64,000 nt of DNA from Clostridiales bacterium. Lineage in GTDB: Bacteria > Bacillota > Clostridia > Oscillospirales > Oscillospiraceae. The position numbers and the translations under genes were made by a program. Shown here piece after piece: positions 25,928-35,094 of the stretch (its first letter is position 1; every line of letters starts with the position of its first letter). The stretch covers positions 9,765 through 73,764 of the forward strand of contig SFFV01000014.1 of assembly GCA_004557735.1 (NCBI GenBank). The letters are read 5' to 3'. The notes under the pieces are model-generated. The model made no database searches. It saw nothing but the letters and a program-made list of their open reading frames with translations, and was not told the DNA's origin.

Positions 25928-26117
25928 GACGCAGCTCTGAGCAGGTCTCCTGACTTGTGCATCCTCAGCTCCGCGCAGCCTTCTCAGGTCTCCCCAATGA
26001 CCGGCTTTCGCCCCGGCGGAGCTTCCGCACTTACAGTGGCGGTACCGTTCCGGATCTTCCCCGGATTTCCTATTCTCTCCGAAGCGTTTTTACCTGTCTT
26101 CGGAGCACTCAGGCGTC
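25928..26117 (-). promoter_or_regulatory. Cobalamin (B12) riboswitch aptamer, main cob operon
   Basis: Minus strand: P1 formed by 26117-26108 with 25941-25928 (GACGC/GCGTC and CTGAG/CTCAG), B12-box-type GCCACTGT at 26040-26033, and the core GGCGAAAGCCGG. It precedes cbiA with a terminator in between. The 25832-26191 gap is fully accounted for by promoter, aptamer and terminator. Confidence 0.93.
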
Positions 26118-26130
26118 TTTTTTTGATTGG

Positions 26131-26159
26131 ATTTTACTCTGCTGCCCCCTGTTTGTCAA
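26131..26159 (-). promoter_or_regulatory. Sigma-A promoter of the main cob operon
   Basis: Minus strand: perfect TTGACA at 26159-26154, 17-bp spacer, TAAAAT at 26136-26131, about 14 bp before the aptamer P1. Confidence 0.82.
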
Positions 26160-26191
26160 GGCGGCAGAGCGTCTGCCGGGCGGCGCAGCGG

Positions 26192-28528
26192 TCAGGATCC
26201 GAAATACTCCATACGCTCCTCTTCGCTCACGCCGAGGATCTCGCACAGTCTTTGGATGCTGGCGGCGGCGTAGCCGTCGGCAATATTGGCGCGAAGCGCG
26301 TCCACGCTCTCCTCCCAAGCCCCCGCCGTGCCGCTCCATTGCGCCCGCTCGCGCACCATTTCCGGCGCGAGCAGCGCGCGGAATTCGTCGATCATCTCCG
26401 TGACGTGCTCGTCCGAGAGCGTCGTTTCCGTCAATTCCGCGTACCGCGCGAGAAGGCGCTCCTTAAAGCCGGCGATGCCGAAGAGCCAGCGGATCGTCGG
26501 GGCGATCTGAGCGGTCTGCTCCGGGCCGACGAGATTGAGAAAGCAGCTGTATCTCGACTGGAACGCCCAGTCCAGATCGTAAAAGGCGATCTGCCACGGC
26601 CCGTCGCCGGCGCGGAAAAACCGGAGATTGCTCTTGACGTCCACATTGGCGCAGTAGCCCTCGAGCAGCACCCAGTCGATGAAGCCGTCCATATCCACGG
26701 CCGCGCAGAAGCGCTCGTAGGCCTCCTCGCGCGTAAGCGAGGTGTCCTTCCAGAGACCGAGCGCCTCGGTATACACCGCCGCGCTCTGCGGCACCGGCGA
26801 GGAGAGCATCGTCACGTCTTCCTTCGCCGTGCCGGTGAGATTGGCATAAAACTGCCGTGTGATATCGTCCTTGAGGCAGTAGATGCCCCAGTATTCGCCG
26901 TTGATGTACAGCACGCAGTATCGGCTGCGCTGTGTCGGTGCGGTGTCCAGCTCCGCGCACAGCTCCTGCATAAGTTCATTACGGAACACTGTGGAGAGAT
27001 AGTCCTGCCCGGCGCGGATGGAAAGCTCGGAAAACTCCGCCGGACCTTCGCCGAAAATATCATAGGCGAGCGTCTCCGCGCCGTAGCAGCCGCGGAACGA
27101 AACGCCGAGACTCTTCTTCGGCGCCAAGAGACTGGTATGCCCTTTCAGCTCCACGCCGCAGCCGATGGAAAAGCTGCCCTCCGGCGCATAGAACGAGAGG
27201 TTTGCCGCGCATGCGCGGTCCTTTACGCAGCCCTCATAGGTTTCGGAAAAGCGTCTTGGCGAGTCGGTCGCAAGACTGAGCACCGGCAGCGTATGCTCCT
27301 CGCCGATGAAAAAGTCGAGTGTGAGCGCCGGGGAGGGCGCGCCGCCCTCCTCCACGGCAACGGCGCGAAGGACGGTCGTTTTGTCCACGGTGATCGCGCC
27401 GGTATACGGCGTGCTCTCCTCCGTGGGGGCGGAGCCGTCGGTCGTATAGTAGATATCGCCCGCCGCGGCGAGCTTCACGCGCACGGTCCGACCCGCGTCG
27501 TAGACCCCCGGTTCGCGGTTCGCCGCGGGCGGGGCGGAGATATACCGGTAAGCGTCGGTCTTGTTCGGCTCGTTCGGCGTCTGCCTGCGGAGATAGAAAA
27601 AGCCGTTCTCCCCGTCCGTGCGGCCCATGCTGTACCCGTAGGGGATATCGTGCAGCCACACATAGTCCGCCGCCAAGCTCTCGCCCTTCTTCGTGAGATA
27701 GAGCGTTTCACTCGAAGCGTTGAGCGCGAAATTCGCCCGCAGGCCGTTGCCGGTCGTCGGGTTCTCCTCGCCGGTGCAGTAGATGAGGATCGACTGTCCT
27801 TTCGCGAGCGTCCGGTTGGGAAGCGGCCATTTTTCCGGCTCCCGCCGGTCGTCCGAAAGGCAGTAGTCGGAGAGCTTCACGCTCTCTTCCGATACGTTTT
27901 TTATCTCGACCCAGTCGTAATACTCGCCCTTGTAAGCGAGCGTGTCGTTATAGACCGCCGCCTCATAGATCACGAGCGGGCTGTCTGTTATGCGGCTTTC
28001 GCAGAACGCCGCGTACCCCGCGGCGGTGTTCGGATACCCCGGCGTCGCCCAGACGCTTTCGGTGAGCCCGCCGCCGTTTTCGCGCCGCAGCACATGCTCA
28101 TCGGGCAGTTCGGGATCGCACGCGGCGCGGTCGGCGATCGTCCTGTCCGGCGCGATGAGATACAGCGTCTCCCCCTCGCCGAGCGCGAACGACGTGTGCA
28201 GCTCGCCGTCCGGGGCGGTCTTGTCCTTGCGCGAGGCGAAAACGACGCGCAGCCCCCCGCGCGGGATCGTCGCGTCCGCGGGGAAGTCCCAGACGGTCTT
28301 GCCGTCCGACACGCTCCATCCTTTGAGGCGCACGACGCGGTTTGACGTATTCTCCAGCTCGAACCAGTCGGAGAACTCGCCGTCGGCGTCCCGGAGCGTC
28401 GCGTGGTTTTTATACATCATCTCGGAGATGCGCACCGGCGGCGTATCGTCCGCCGCCGCGGCGGTGCCGGGCAGCGCCAGCGCGAGCGCGAGCAGCGCCG
28501 CGGTGAGCAGCCTTGCGGGTTTTTTCAT
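26192..28528 (-). CDS. Secreted CotH-family protein with lamin-tail and chitobiase-like domains
   Basis: 778 residues. Signal peptide 1-26 (cleavage after TAAAA). Two lamin-tail-like beta domains (about 30-140 and 165-290), each with the pattern 'DWxExxNxS...vxLxxxxLSD'. A chitobiase C-terminal-like segment follows (about 310-385, IYYTTDGSAPTEESTPYTG), then a CotH kinase domain (about 390-745: INGEYWGIYCLKDD, LEGYCANVDVKSNLRFF, IAFYDLDWAF). CotH kinases phosphorylate spore coat proteins in Bacillus, but signal-bearing lamin-tail versions are probably cell-surface. The start overlaps the upstream methyltransferase stop (ATGA). Confidence 0.88.
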   Translation of the reverse strand: MKKPARLLTAALLALALALPGTAAAADDTPPVRISEMMYKNHATLRDADGEFSDWFELENTSNRVVRLKGWSVSDGKTVWDFPADATIPRGGLRVVFASRKDKTAPDGELHTSFALGEGETLYLIAPDRTIADRAACDPELPDEHVLRRENGGGLTESVWATPGYPNTAAGYAAFCESRITDSPLVIYEAAVYNDTLAYKGEYYDWVEIKNVSEESVKLSDYCLSDDRREPEKWPLPNRTLAKGQSILIYCTGEENPTTGNGLRANFALNASSETLYLTKKGESLAADYVWLHDIPYGYSMGRTDGENGFFYLRRQTPNEPNKTDAYRYISAPPAANREPGVYDAGRTVRVKLAAAGDIYYTTDGSAPTEESTPYTGAITVDKTTVLRAVAVEEGGAPSPALTLDFFIGEEHTLPVLSLATDSPRRFSETYEGCVKDRACAANLSFYAPEGSFSIGCGVELKGHTSLLAPKKSLGVSFRGCYGAETLAYDIFGEGPAEFSELSIRAGQDYLSTVFRNELMQELCAELDTAPTQRSRYCVLYINGEYWGIYCLKDDITRQFYANLTGTAKEDVTMLSSPVPQSAAVYTEALGLWKDTSLTREEAYERFCAAVDMDGFIDWVLLEGYCANVDVKSNLRFFRAGDGPWQIAFYDLDWAFQSRYSCFLNLVGPEQTAQIAPTIRWLFGIAGFKERLLARYAELTETTLSDEHVTEMIDEFRALLAPEMVRERAQWSGTAGAWEESVDALRANIADGYAAASIQRLCEILGVSEEERMEYFGS

Positions 28529-29364
28529 ACGTTTGTTCCCTCTTCCTGGCAGAGCGTGCCGAGCTGATAAAACGCCACGGCGCTCGCCGCCGCCACGTTC
28601 AGGCTGTCCACGCCGTGCGACATTGGGATGCGCACGGTGTAGTCGCAATTCGCAATGGTATCGTTTGCGAGACCGTCGCCCTCCGTGCCGAGACAGAGCG
28701 CGAGCCTTTCGATCTTTGCAAGGCGCGCATCGGCAATGCTCAGGCTGTCCTCGCGCAGCGCGAGCGCGGCCGTCCTGAAGCCGAGCGCATGGAGCGTATC
28801 CTGCCAGCTCTTCCCCGCCGGGAGATACGTCCACGGCACCTGAAAGACCGTCCCCATGCTCACGCGCGCGGCGCGGCGGTACAACGGGTCGCTCCCGGCC
28901 TCGGTGAGCAGCACGGCGTCCATGCCGAGCGCCGCCGCGCTGCGGAAGATCGCGCCGATGTTCGTCGGATTCATCACGTTTTCGAGCACCGCGACGCGGC
29001 GCGCGTCCCGGCAGAGCGCTTCCGCGGAGGGAAGCGCCCGGCGGCGCATACAGCAGAGCATGCCGCGCGTCAAATGAAACCCCGTGAGGTGCACGAGCAC
29101 GCTGTCCGGCGCGGTAAACACCGGCGTCTCCGCGCCGAGGCGCGAGAGGATCTCCGCGCCCGCTCCGTTTCTGTGCCGCGCTTCCATGAGCACCGAAACC
29201 GGCTCATACCCGGCGTCGAGCGCCCGGCCGATGACGAGCGGGCTCTCGGCAATGAACATGGCATTGTCCGGGTCGGCGCGGTTAATGAGCTGGTTTTCCG
29301 TCCGCCGGGCGTAAACGTCCAGCGCCGGGGACAAAAAGTCCGTAATTTCGATAAATACCGGCAT
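28525..29364 (-). CDS. SpoU/TrmH-family RNA 2'-O-methyltransferase
   Basis: 279 residues. An N-terminal substrate-binding region (1-105) is followed by the SPOUT domain with the three TrmH motifs: NPTNIGAIFRSAAALG, LGTEGDGL and IPMSHGVDSLNVAAASAV. It methylates a ribose 2'-OH in rRNA or tRNA; the target base is not deducible. It lies 6 nt upstream of... the DUF1294 gene is transcribed before it with 6 nt between them, so they are cotranscribed. Confidence 0.92.
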   Translation of the reverse strand: MPVFIEITDFLSPALDVYARRTENQLINRADPDNAMFIAESPLVIGRALDAGYEPVSVLMEARHRNGAGAEILSRLGAETPVFTAPDSVLVHLTGFHLTRGMLCCMRRRALPSAEALCRDARRVAVLENVMNPTNIGAIFRSAAALGMDAVLLTEAGSDPLYRRAARVSMGTVFQVPWTYLPAGKSWQDTLHALGFRTAALALREDSLSIADARLAKIERLALCLGTEGDGLANDTIANCDYTVRIPMSHGVDSLNVAAASAVAFYQLGTLCQEEGTNV

Positions 29365-29370
29365 TTCTTC

Positions 29371-29652
29371 TTATCCCCGGAAAAAAAGCGGCCACGCGCC
29401 GAGCGCGATATGGACAAACAGGAAGAGCGGCACAAGGATCAGAAATTTCTTATGCTTTGTCTTGTGATGCAGGCTCACCATGCCGAGCCACTCGCCCAGA
29501 CTTCCGCCGAGCGCCGCGACCAGCAGAAGCGCCGCTTCCGGAACGCGCCGCGCCTTTCGCATGGCGTTTGTCTTGTCCACCGCCAGGAGAATGTACGCCG
29601 CCGCGTTCATGGCGAGCAGATATGCAAACAGGAGGATGCTTTTTATTCCCAT
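29371..29652 (-). CDS. DUF1294 small membrane protein
   Basis: 93 residues with three to four hydrophobic segments and the family core YILLAVDKTNAMRKARRVPEA, GGSLGEWLGM and HHKTKHKKF. No biochemical role is known. AAAAGGA lies just upstream of the ATG at 29652. Its first 203 nt overlap, in another frame, the 3' end of the ygiQ gene. Confidence 0.85.
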   Translation of the reverse strand: MGIKSILLFAYLLAMNAAAYILLAVDKTNAMRKARRVPEAALLLVAALGGSLGEWLGMVSLHHKTKHKKFLILVPLFLFVHIALGAWPLFFRG

Positions 29653-31486
29653 GGTCCTTTTCCTTTCCTTCGCCCGGGACGGACGGTTTTCCGCCCTTTG
29701 CCGGGCGTACCAGACATTTCCCGCCGTAGCCGATCAGATCCCCGCGTCCGGCGGAAACGAGCGCTTCGCGCACAAGCCGGGCGTTTTTGGGATCGGTATA
29801 CTGCAAAAGCGCGCGCTGCATCGCCTTTTCGTGCGCGTCCGTCGGGACATATACGTCCTTCATCGTAATGGGGTCGATGCCCGTGTGGTACATACAGGTG
29901 CTGATCGTCCCCGGCGTCGGGTAAAAGTCCTGCACCTGCTCGGGGCGGGCGTTGTGCGCTTTTAAATACAGCGCGAGCGCCACCGCGTCCTCCATCCGGC
30001 TGCCCGGGTGCGAGGACATGAGGTACGGCACGACGAACTGCGCCTTGCCGTAGCGCGCGTTGAGCGCCTGGTATTTATCGAGAAACCGCTCGTACACCGC
30101 GACCGGCGGCTTGCCCATATAGCCGAGCACGCTGTCGACGCAGTGCTCCGGCGCTACCTTGAGCTGGCCGGAGATGTGGTTCTGCACAAGCTCGGAGAGG
30201 AACGGGCTGTTCCTGTCGCAAAGGACATAGTCAAACCGCACGCCGGAGCGCACGAACACCTTCCTGACGCCGGGGATCTTCCGCAGCTTCCGCAGCAGCG
30301 CAAGATAGTCGCGGTGGTCGGCAACGAGATTTTTGCACGGCGTCGGCGCAAGGCAGTGCTTTAAAGGGCACATGCCGTCGCGAAGCTGCTTTTGGCAGCT
30401 CGGTCCGCGGAAATTTGCCGTCGGGCCGCCGACGTCCGAGACATAGCCCTTCCAGAGCGGGTGATGCGTCATGGCCTCCACCTCGCGGATGACCGATTCG
30501 TGGCTGCGCGAGGTGACCATGCGCCCCTGGTGGAACGCGAGCGAGCAGAAGTTGCACCCGCCGAAGCAGCCGCGGTTGTGGATGACGCTAAAGCGCACCT
30601 CCTCGATGGCCGGAACGCCGCCGAGCGGCCCGTACATCGGGTGCACCTCGCGCGTGTACGGCAGCGCCGCCACCGCGTCCAGCTCCGCCGTGCCGAGCGG
30701 CGCGGCCGGAGGGTACACCACAAGGAACTTATCGCCGTGCGCCTGCGCGAGCGTCCGGCCCCGGACGGGGTCGTGCTCGGCGTACTCCGTGCGCGTGGCG
30801 AGAGCGTATTTCCTCTTATCGCCGCGCACCTCTTCAAACGACGGCAGGAGCACCGCGCCCTCCGGCGCCTTGTCCGCCGCGACGGCCGTGCCGCGGATGC
30901 CGCGCAGGGGCTTTCCGCCGCGCAGGCGGTTTGCGGCCTCAAGCGTCGCGCGCTCGCCCATGCCGTAGACAAGGATATCCGCGCGCGCGTCGAAAAGGAC
31001 GCTGCGGCGGACCTTATCGTCCCAGTAATCGTAATGCGCGAACCGGCGCAGCGACGCCTCCATGCCGCCGAGCAGGACGGGAACGCCGGGGAACGCCTGC
31101 CGCGCGCGGTTGGCGTACACGGTGCAGGCGCGGTCGGGGCGCAGCCCGGCCTTCCGGCCCGGGGAATAGAAATCCTCGCTGCGGCGCCTTTTCGCCGCCG
31201 TGTAGTGCGCGACCATGCTGTCCAAATTGCCCGCGCCGATAAAAACGCCCAGCTCCGGCCGCCCCATGGCCGCGAACGCCGAGGCGTCGTGCCACGCGGG
31301 CTGCGCGAGCACCGCCACGCGGTAGCCCGCGTTTTCCAGCACCCGCCCGATAACGGCCGCGCCGAACGACGGGTGATCGACGTAAGCGTCGCCCGTCACG
31401 AGCAGTATATCGTACCAGTCCCAGCCGCGCGCGAGCATATCCTCGCGCGAGACGGGCAGAAAATCCTTTGTATCCGTTTTAACCAT
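29450..31486 (-). CDS. ygiQ: YgiQ-family (UPF0313) radical SAM protein
   Basis: 678 residues. N-terminal B12-binding-like region (DILLVTGDAYVDHPSFG), then the radical SAM cluster motif RGCFGGCNFCS (Cx3Cx2C) near residue 315, and the family segments GYVSDVGGPTANF, QLKVAPEH and DFYPTPGTISTCMYHT. The natural end of the family (LIGYGGKCLVRP) is followed by a basic ~80-residue tail read through the start of the DUF1294 gene. Start 31486 overlaps the upstream gene by 8 nt. Function unknown. Confidence 0.9.
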   Translation of the reverse strand: MVKTDTKDFLPVSREDMLARGWDWYDILLVTGDAYVDHPSFGAAVIGRVLENAGYRVAVLAQPAWHDASAFAAMGRPELGVFIGAGNLDSMVAHYTAAKRRRSEDFYSPGRKAGLRPDRACTVYANRARQAFPGVPVLLGGMEASLRRFAHYDYWDDKVRRSVLFDARADILVYGMGERATLEAANRLRGGKPLRGIRGTAVAADKAPEGAVLLPSFEEVRGDKRKYALATRTEYAEHDPVRGRTLAQAHGDKFLVVYPPAAPLGTAELDAVAALPYTREVHPMYGPLGGVPAIEEVRFSVIHNRGCFGGCNFCSLAFHQGRMVTSRSHESVIREVEAMTHHPLWKGYVSDVGGPTANFRGPSCQKQLRDGMCPLKHCLAPTPCKNLVADHRDYLALLRKLRKIPGVRKVFVRSGVRFDYVLCDRNSPFLSELVQNHISGQLKVAPEHCVDSVLGYMGKPPVAVYERFLDKYQALNARYGKAQFVVPYLMSSHPGSRMEDAVALALYLKAHNARPEQVQDFYPTPGTISTCMYHTGIDPITMKDVYVPTDAHEKAMQRALLQYTDPKNARLVREALVSAGRGDLIGYGGKCLVRPAKGGKPSVPGEGKEKDHGNKKHPPVCISARHERGGVHSPGGGQDKRHAKGAARSGSGASAGRGARRKSGRVARHGEPASQDKA

Positions 31487-32264
31487 CCTCCCGGCCGTCC
31501 ACGACCTCCCAGGTCTCCGTTTCGGTGAGCGTGGCGGCGGCGCGGCAGCAGTAGCGCCGCTTCTCTTCGTCCCCGCCGCCGGAAACGGCGATAAAATCCG
31601 CCCAGCTTCCGGGCCGGATACGGAGCGTGTTGCGCAGCGGCGGGAGAAACTCACCCCGCGCCATGGCGAGCAGCGGCAATATCTCATACGCCGAGGCAGT
31701 CGCGGCGTTGTCCCCGCGCAGCAGCCCACGCCGAAGCTCGATCGCCGGGTACATCCGCAGCACGAAACCGAGGCGTGTTTCCGGAAGCTGCCGCTGCGCG
31801 CGCGTATCGCGCACGAGCTTGACGGCGCGCACATGGGCGCACGCCATGTGCGAGAGCATTTTGAAGCGCAGGCGGAGATTGCGGTTGGCGCTCTTTTTCC
31901 ACACAAGCTCGTTCGGCTCAAAGAACGTGATATACTCATCCGTCAAATGGCCGAATGCGCGCGCCGCGCGCCCGGCGTAGCGCAGGAAGCACCGGAGATT
32001 GTCCTCCGCGAGCCAGCCGCCCTTCGCCGTGAACCACGCCGGGTCCTCTCCGGCATACAGGCACAAAACCGGCGACTCGCCGCGGGCGATGCAGCGCATA
32101 AGCGCCTCGCGCACGGCGGCCGCGGCATCGGCGTTTGCGCGTCCCTCCGCCGGTTCGAGCATCGGCCACGGCGCAAAAACGATGCGCCGTCCGCCGTTCG
32201 CCGCCGGCGCACCGGCATACAGCCGGGGAAACGTCGTATTCTCTTTTTCCGGCGCGTTTTCCAT
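31479..32264 (-). CDS. Short GH1-like (beta-glucosidase-related) protein, probably degenerate
   Basis: 261 residues from the ATG at 32264. The segment DPAWFTAKGGWLAEDNLRCF...ITFFEPNE matches the GH1 pattern around the acid/base 'TFNEP'; the Glu is kept but the preceding Asn is Phe. GSWADFIAVS recalls the later 'DFxGxNYY' strand. The protein stops there, lacking the second half of the barrel with the nucleophile 'ENG' motif (family about 450 residues). It is therefore likely non-catalytic. The ATG is preferred over an upstream GTG (32294) because GTG lies at the predicted transcription start; GGGAG precedes the ATG. Confidence 0.6.
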   Translation of the reverse strand: MENAPEKENTTFPRLYAGAPAANGGRRIVFAPWPMLEPAEGRANADAAAAVREALMRCIARGESPVLCLYAGEDPAWFTAKGGWLAEDNLRCFLRYAGRAARAFGHLTDEYITFFEPNELVWKKSANRNLRLRFKMLSHMACAHVRAVKLVRDTRAQRQLPETRLGFVLRMYPAIELRRGLLRGDNAATASAYEILPLLAMARGEFLPPLRNTLRIRPGSWADFIAVSGGGDEEKRRYCCRAAATLTETETWEVVDGREDG

Positions 32265-32299
32265 AGCTCCCTGCCTGTATCTATAATTCTGCACAATAT

Positions 32300-32328
32300 A
32301 GAATAGTATTTTTCCGCGCCGGTGTCAA
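32300..32328 (-). promoter_or_regulatory. Sigma-A promoter, GH1-like/ygiQ operon
   Basis: Minus strand: TTGACA at 32328-32323, 17-bp spacer, TATTCT at 32305-32300. It is divergent from the pncB promoter. Confidence 0.65.
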
Positions 32329-32333
32329 TCGCC

Positions 32334-32361
32334 TTGCAAAAACGCGGCAAGCGTGTATAAT
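32334..32361 (+). promoter_or_regulatory. Sigma-A promoter of pncB
   Basis: TTGCAA at 32334-32339, 16-bp spacer, TATAAT at 32356-32361. Confidence 0.65.
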
Positions 32362-32395
32362 TGAAGCAACACTGTTGGCAGGAGGATATTTTGCC

Positions 32396-33868
32396 ATGAA
32401 CGTTCGCAGCGACCAGAACCTATCCATGCTCTGCGATTTTTATGAGCTTACGATGGGCAACGGCTACTTCCGCAACGGATACAAAGACCGCATTACCTAC
32501 TTCGACCTCTTCTTCCGGCAGGTGCCGGACGGCGGCGGCTTTGCCATTGCCGCGGGGCTGGAGCAGGTTGTGGAATACATCACCAATCTCCACTTCTCCG
32601 ACGAGGATATCGAGTATCTCCGCTCGCGGAATATCTTCTGCGAGGATTTTTTGCAGTACCTCCGCAATTTCCGGTTCACCGGCGACATCTGGGCGGTGCC
32701 GGAGGGTACGCCGGTGTTCCCGCGCGAGCCTCTCATCACGGTGCGCGCCCCCGCGATCGAGGCGCAGCTCGTGGAGACGTATCTTCTGCTCGCGGTGAAC
32801 CACCAGTCGCTCATCGCGACAAAGGCGAGCCGCATTGTCCGCGCCGCGCGGGGCCGCGCGGTGATGGAGTTCGGCTCCCGCCGGGCGCAGGGGGCGGACG
32901 CGGCGATCCTCGGCGCGCGCGCGGCGTATATCGCGGGCTGCTCCGGCACCGCCTGCACGATCTCCGACCAGCTCTACGGCGTTCCCGCTCTCGGCACGAT
33001 GGCGCACTCGTGGGTGCAGATGTTCGATTCCGAGTATGAAGCCTTCCGCACCTACTGCGAGAGCTACCCGACGAACGCGGTGCTGCTCGTGGATACCTAC
33101 AACACGCTCAAATCCGGCATTCCCAACGCCATCCGCGCCTTCAACGACGTGCTCAAACCGATGGGCATCACCAAATGCGGCATCCGGCTCGACTCCGGCG
33201 ATATGGCCTATCTCACCAAGGAGGCCCGCCGCATGCTCGACGAGGCGGGCTGGGAGAGCTGCACCATCACCTGCTCCAACTCGCTCGACGAATATATCAT
33301 CCAGGACCTGCTGCTGCAGGGCGCGTGCATCGACTCCTTCGGTGTCGGCGAGCGGCTCATCACCGCCAGGAGCGAGCCGGTGTTCGGCGGCGTGTACAAG
33401 CTCGTCGCCGTCGAGCGTGAATCGGGCGAGGTCGTCCCGAAGATCAAGGTGAGCGAAAACGTCGCCAAGATCACGATCCCCCACTTCAAGAAGTTTTTCC
33501 GCTTCTACGACCGCACGAACGGCAAGGCGCTTGCGGACTATCTCTGCCTGTATGACGAGACGCCGGACGATACGAAGCCGCTCACGATCTTCCATCCGGA
33601 AAACACATGGAAGCGCAAAACGCTCACGAACTTCCGCGCCGAAAACATGATGGTCCCCGTGTTCCGCGCGGGCAGGCTCGTCTATCCGCTCCCGTCGCTC
33701 GAGGATATCCGGAAGCGCTGCGCCGAGCAGCTGGAAACGCTCTGGCCCGAGGTGCTCCGGTTTGAAAACCCGCATGGGTACTATGTTGACCTCTCCGACC
33801 GCCTTTGGAACATCCGGCACGACCTTCTCGTCAACGCCGGGCATTCGCAGATCCCCGAAAAGCAATAA
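32396..33868 (+). CDS. pncB: Nicotinate phosphoribosyltransferase
   Basis: 490 residues, the longer Firmicute-type NAPRTase. N-terminus MLCDFYELTMGNGYF, central FGSRRAQGADAAILGARAAYIAGC, GTMAHSWVQMF and the phosphoribosyl-binding GIRLDSGDMAYL. It makes nicotinate mononucleotide from nicotinate in NAD salvage. The ATG at 32396 is chosen with GGAGG 10 nt upstream; an in-frame TTG at 32375 would include the ribosome site itself. Confidence 0.94.
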   Translation: MNVRSDQNLSMLCDFYELTMGNGYFRNGYKDRITYFDLFFRQVPDGGGFAIAAGLEQVVEYITNLHFSDEDIEYLRSRNIFCEDFLQYLRNFRFTGDIWAVPEGTPVFPREPLITVRAPAIEAQLVETYLLLAVNHQSLIATKASRIVRAARGRAVMEFGSRRAQGADAAILGARAAYIAGCSGTACTISDQLYGVPALGTMAHSWVQMFDSEYEAFRTYCESYPTNAVLLVDTYNTLKSGIPNAIRAFNDVLKPMGITKCGIRLDSGDMAYLTKEARRMLDEAGWESCTITCSNSLDEYIIQDLLLQGACIDSFGVGERLITARSEPVFGGVYKLVAVERESGEVVPKIKVSENVAKITIPHFKKFFRFYDRTNGKALADYLCLYDETPDDTKPLTIFHPENTWKRKTLTNFRAENMMVPVFRAGRLVYPLPSLEDIRKRCAEQLETLWPEVLRFENPHGYYVDLSDRLWNIRHDLLVNAGHSQIPEKQ

Positions 33869-33871
33869 ACC

Positions 33872-33914
33872 GTCAGCCGCCCGGAATACCGTCTGTCTCT
33901 TCCGGGCGGCTGAC
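33872..33914 (+). other. Inverted repeat after pncB
   Basis: 14-bp perfect stem (33872-33885 with 33901-33914), 15-nt loop, no T-run. It sits 4 nt after the pncB stop and may stabilise the 3' end upstream of the true terminator. Confidence 0.5.
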
Positions 33915-33926
33915 CGAACGGGTGAC

Positions 33927-33980
33927 ATATGGATTATCCCCCGCAGACGAAAAGTCCGCGGGGGATAATCCATATTTTTT
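33927..33980 (+). terminator. Terminator of pncB
   Basis: Long stem: 33927-33944 pairs with 33958-33975 (18 bp), then T6. It separates pncB from the convergent dehydrogenase gene. Confidence 0.85.
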
Positions 33981-34032
33981 GGGGAGAGCGCGGCAAAAGG
34001 CGCCCGCAAAAGCTTACTTTCGCAAAACGGGA

Positions 34033-35055
34033 TCAGACGTAGTACTCCATCGGGTAGGCGAGATACTCGACCGGCTCGAGCTGGTCGCAGGTGACGTAAC
34101 CGGCGGGAGCGCGGAGCAGGGACGGGATGCGATTGACGACCGTGGCGCAGGTGTGCTCGACGGTCGCGGGCTTCACGACGTGGAACTCGGTCTTGGGCTC
34201 GCCGAAGATCTCCCAATCGCACATATCGCCGTCGTCCGGGCCGTAGACCTTGCCGATGGTCTCCTCCTCCACGGTGATGCCCTGCATGGTCTCGATGGTG
34301 ACGACGGCGGACATGCCGATGGCGTGGCCGGCCTTGATCTCCTTGCCGAGCGTCTCGCTGTAGATGTCCCGGTCGATGATGCAGGGAACGTGCTTCTGGG
34401 AAATGCTCTTGACAGTGAGGCCGAGCTTGTTGCAGATGGCTTCGGAGGCGTTCCAGGCATAGGACGGCTCAAAGTCGGTCGGGTGAGCGATCTTCGCTTC
34501 AAACTCTTCCGGCGTCAGATCGCAGCCGTGCGCCTCGGCGAGCGCGATGCCGTACTCATCGACGTTGTAGCTGTATGCGCCCTTGATCTTCGTGATGTTA
34601 TGGCAGCCCGCCGCAACGAGACCGACCATGTTGATCCAGAAGATGTCCTGCATGCCGCTGCCGGTGATGGTGCAGCCGTTTTCCTTCGCCAGAGCGTCGA
34701 GCCGGTTGATCATGGCCGCGGAGGTCGTCCAGGGGTAGATGGCCTCTTCGCAGGTCGTGATGACGTTGATGCCGCGGGTCACGCACTGCTCGATGGCTTC
34801 GTAAATGTCGCCGATGAAGCTGCGCGTCGTGATGATGGCGACGTCGGCGTCGCACTCGTCGAGGACCTTCTCCGCGTTGTCGGAGATGATGACGCCCGTC
34901 TTGACGCCCAGCTCCGCCCAGTCGCCGATGTCCTGGCCGACGGACGCGCCGTGGCCGATGCCGCCGACGATCTGCGCGCCATGCTCATACGCATAGCGAA
35001 GGGTGTACTTGCTCATCTTTCCGCACCCATACTGCACGATTTTAATTTTATCCAT
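34033..35055 (-). CDS. NAD(P)-dependent dehydrogenase of the dihydrodipicolinate-reductase-like / 2,4-diaminopentanoate dehydrogenase group
   Basis: 340 residues. N-terminal Rossmann segment IKIVQYGCGKMSKYTLRYAYEHGAQIVGG, then SVGQDIG, VTRGINVITTCEEAIYPW and GSGMQDIFWINM. These match the amine-dehydrogenase-type DapB relatives that include 2,4-diaminopentanoate dehydrogenase of ornithine fermentation. True DapB is shorter (~270) and has different substrate motifs, so lysine synthesis is unlikely. No ornithine-fermentation genes flank it. Its promoter has a 19-bp spacer and the next gene upstream is a MerR regulator, so MerR control is likely. Confidence 0.75.
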   Translation of the reverse strand: MDKIKIVQYGCGKMSKYTLRYAYEHGAQIVGGIGHGASVGQDIGDWAELGVKTGVIISDNAEKVLDECDADVAIITTRSFIGDIYEAIEQCVTRGINVITTCEEAIYPWTTSAAMINRLDALAKENGCTITGSGMQDIFWINMVGLVAAGCHNITKIKGAYSYNVDEYGIALAEAHGCDLTPEEFEAKIAHPTDFEPSYAWNASEAICNKLGLTVKSISQKHVPCIIDRDIYSETLGKEIKAGHAIGMSAVVTIETMQGITVEEETIGKVYGPDDGDMCDWEIFGEPKTEFHVVKPATVEHTCATVVNRIPSLLRAPAGYVTCDQLEPVEYLAYPMEYYV

Positions 35056-35094
35056 TATAATAGCTCCTTTCTGTGCTGTAAAATACTATAACGG

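Noticed and set aside
32265..32294. GTG start for the GH1-like protein
   Set aside because: It would coincide with the predicted transcription start; the ATG 30 nt later has GGGAG in front.
34033..35055. Dihydrodipicolinate reductase (dapB)
   Set aside because: Too long, lacks the DapB substrate motif, and is not near lysine genes; it fits the amine-dehydrogenase branch better.
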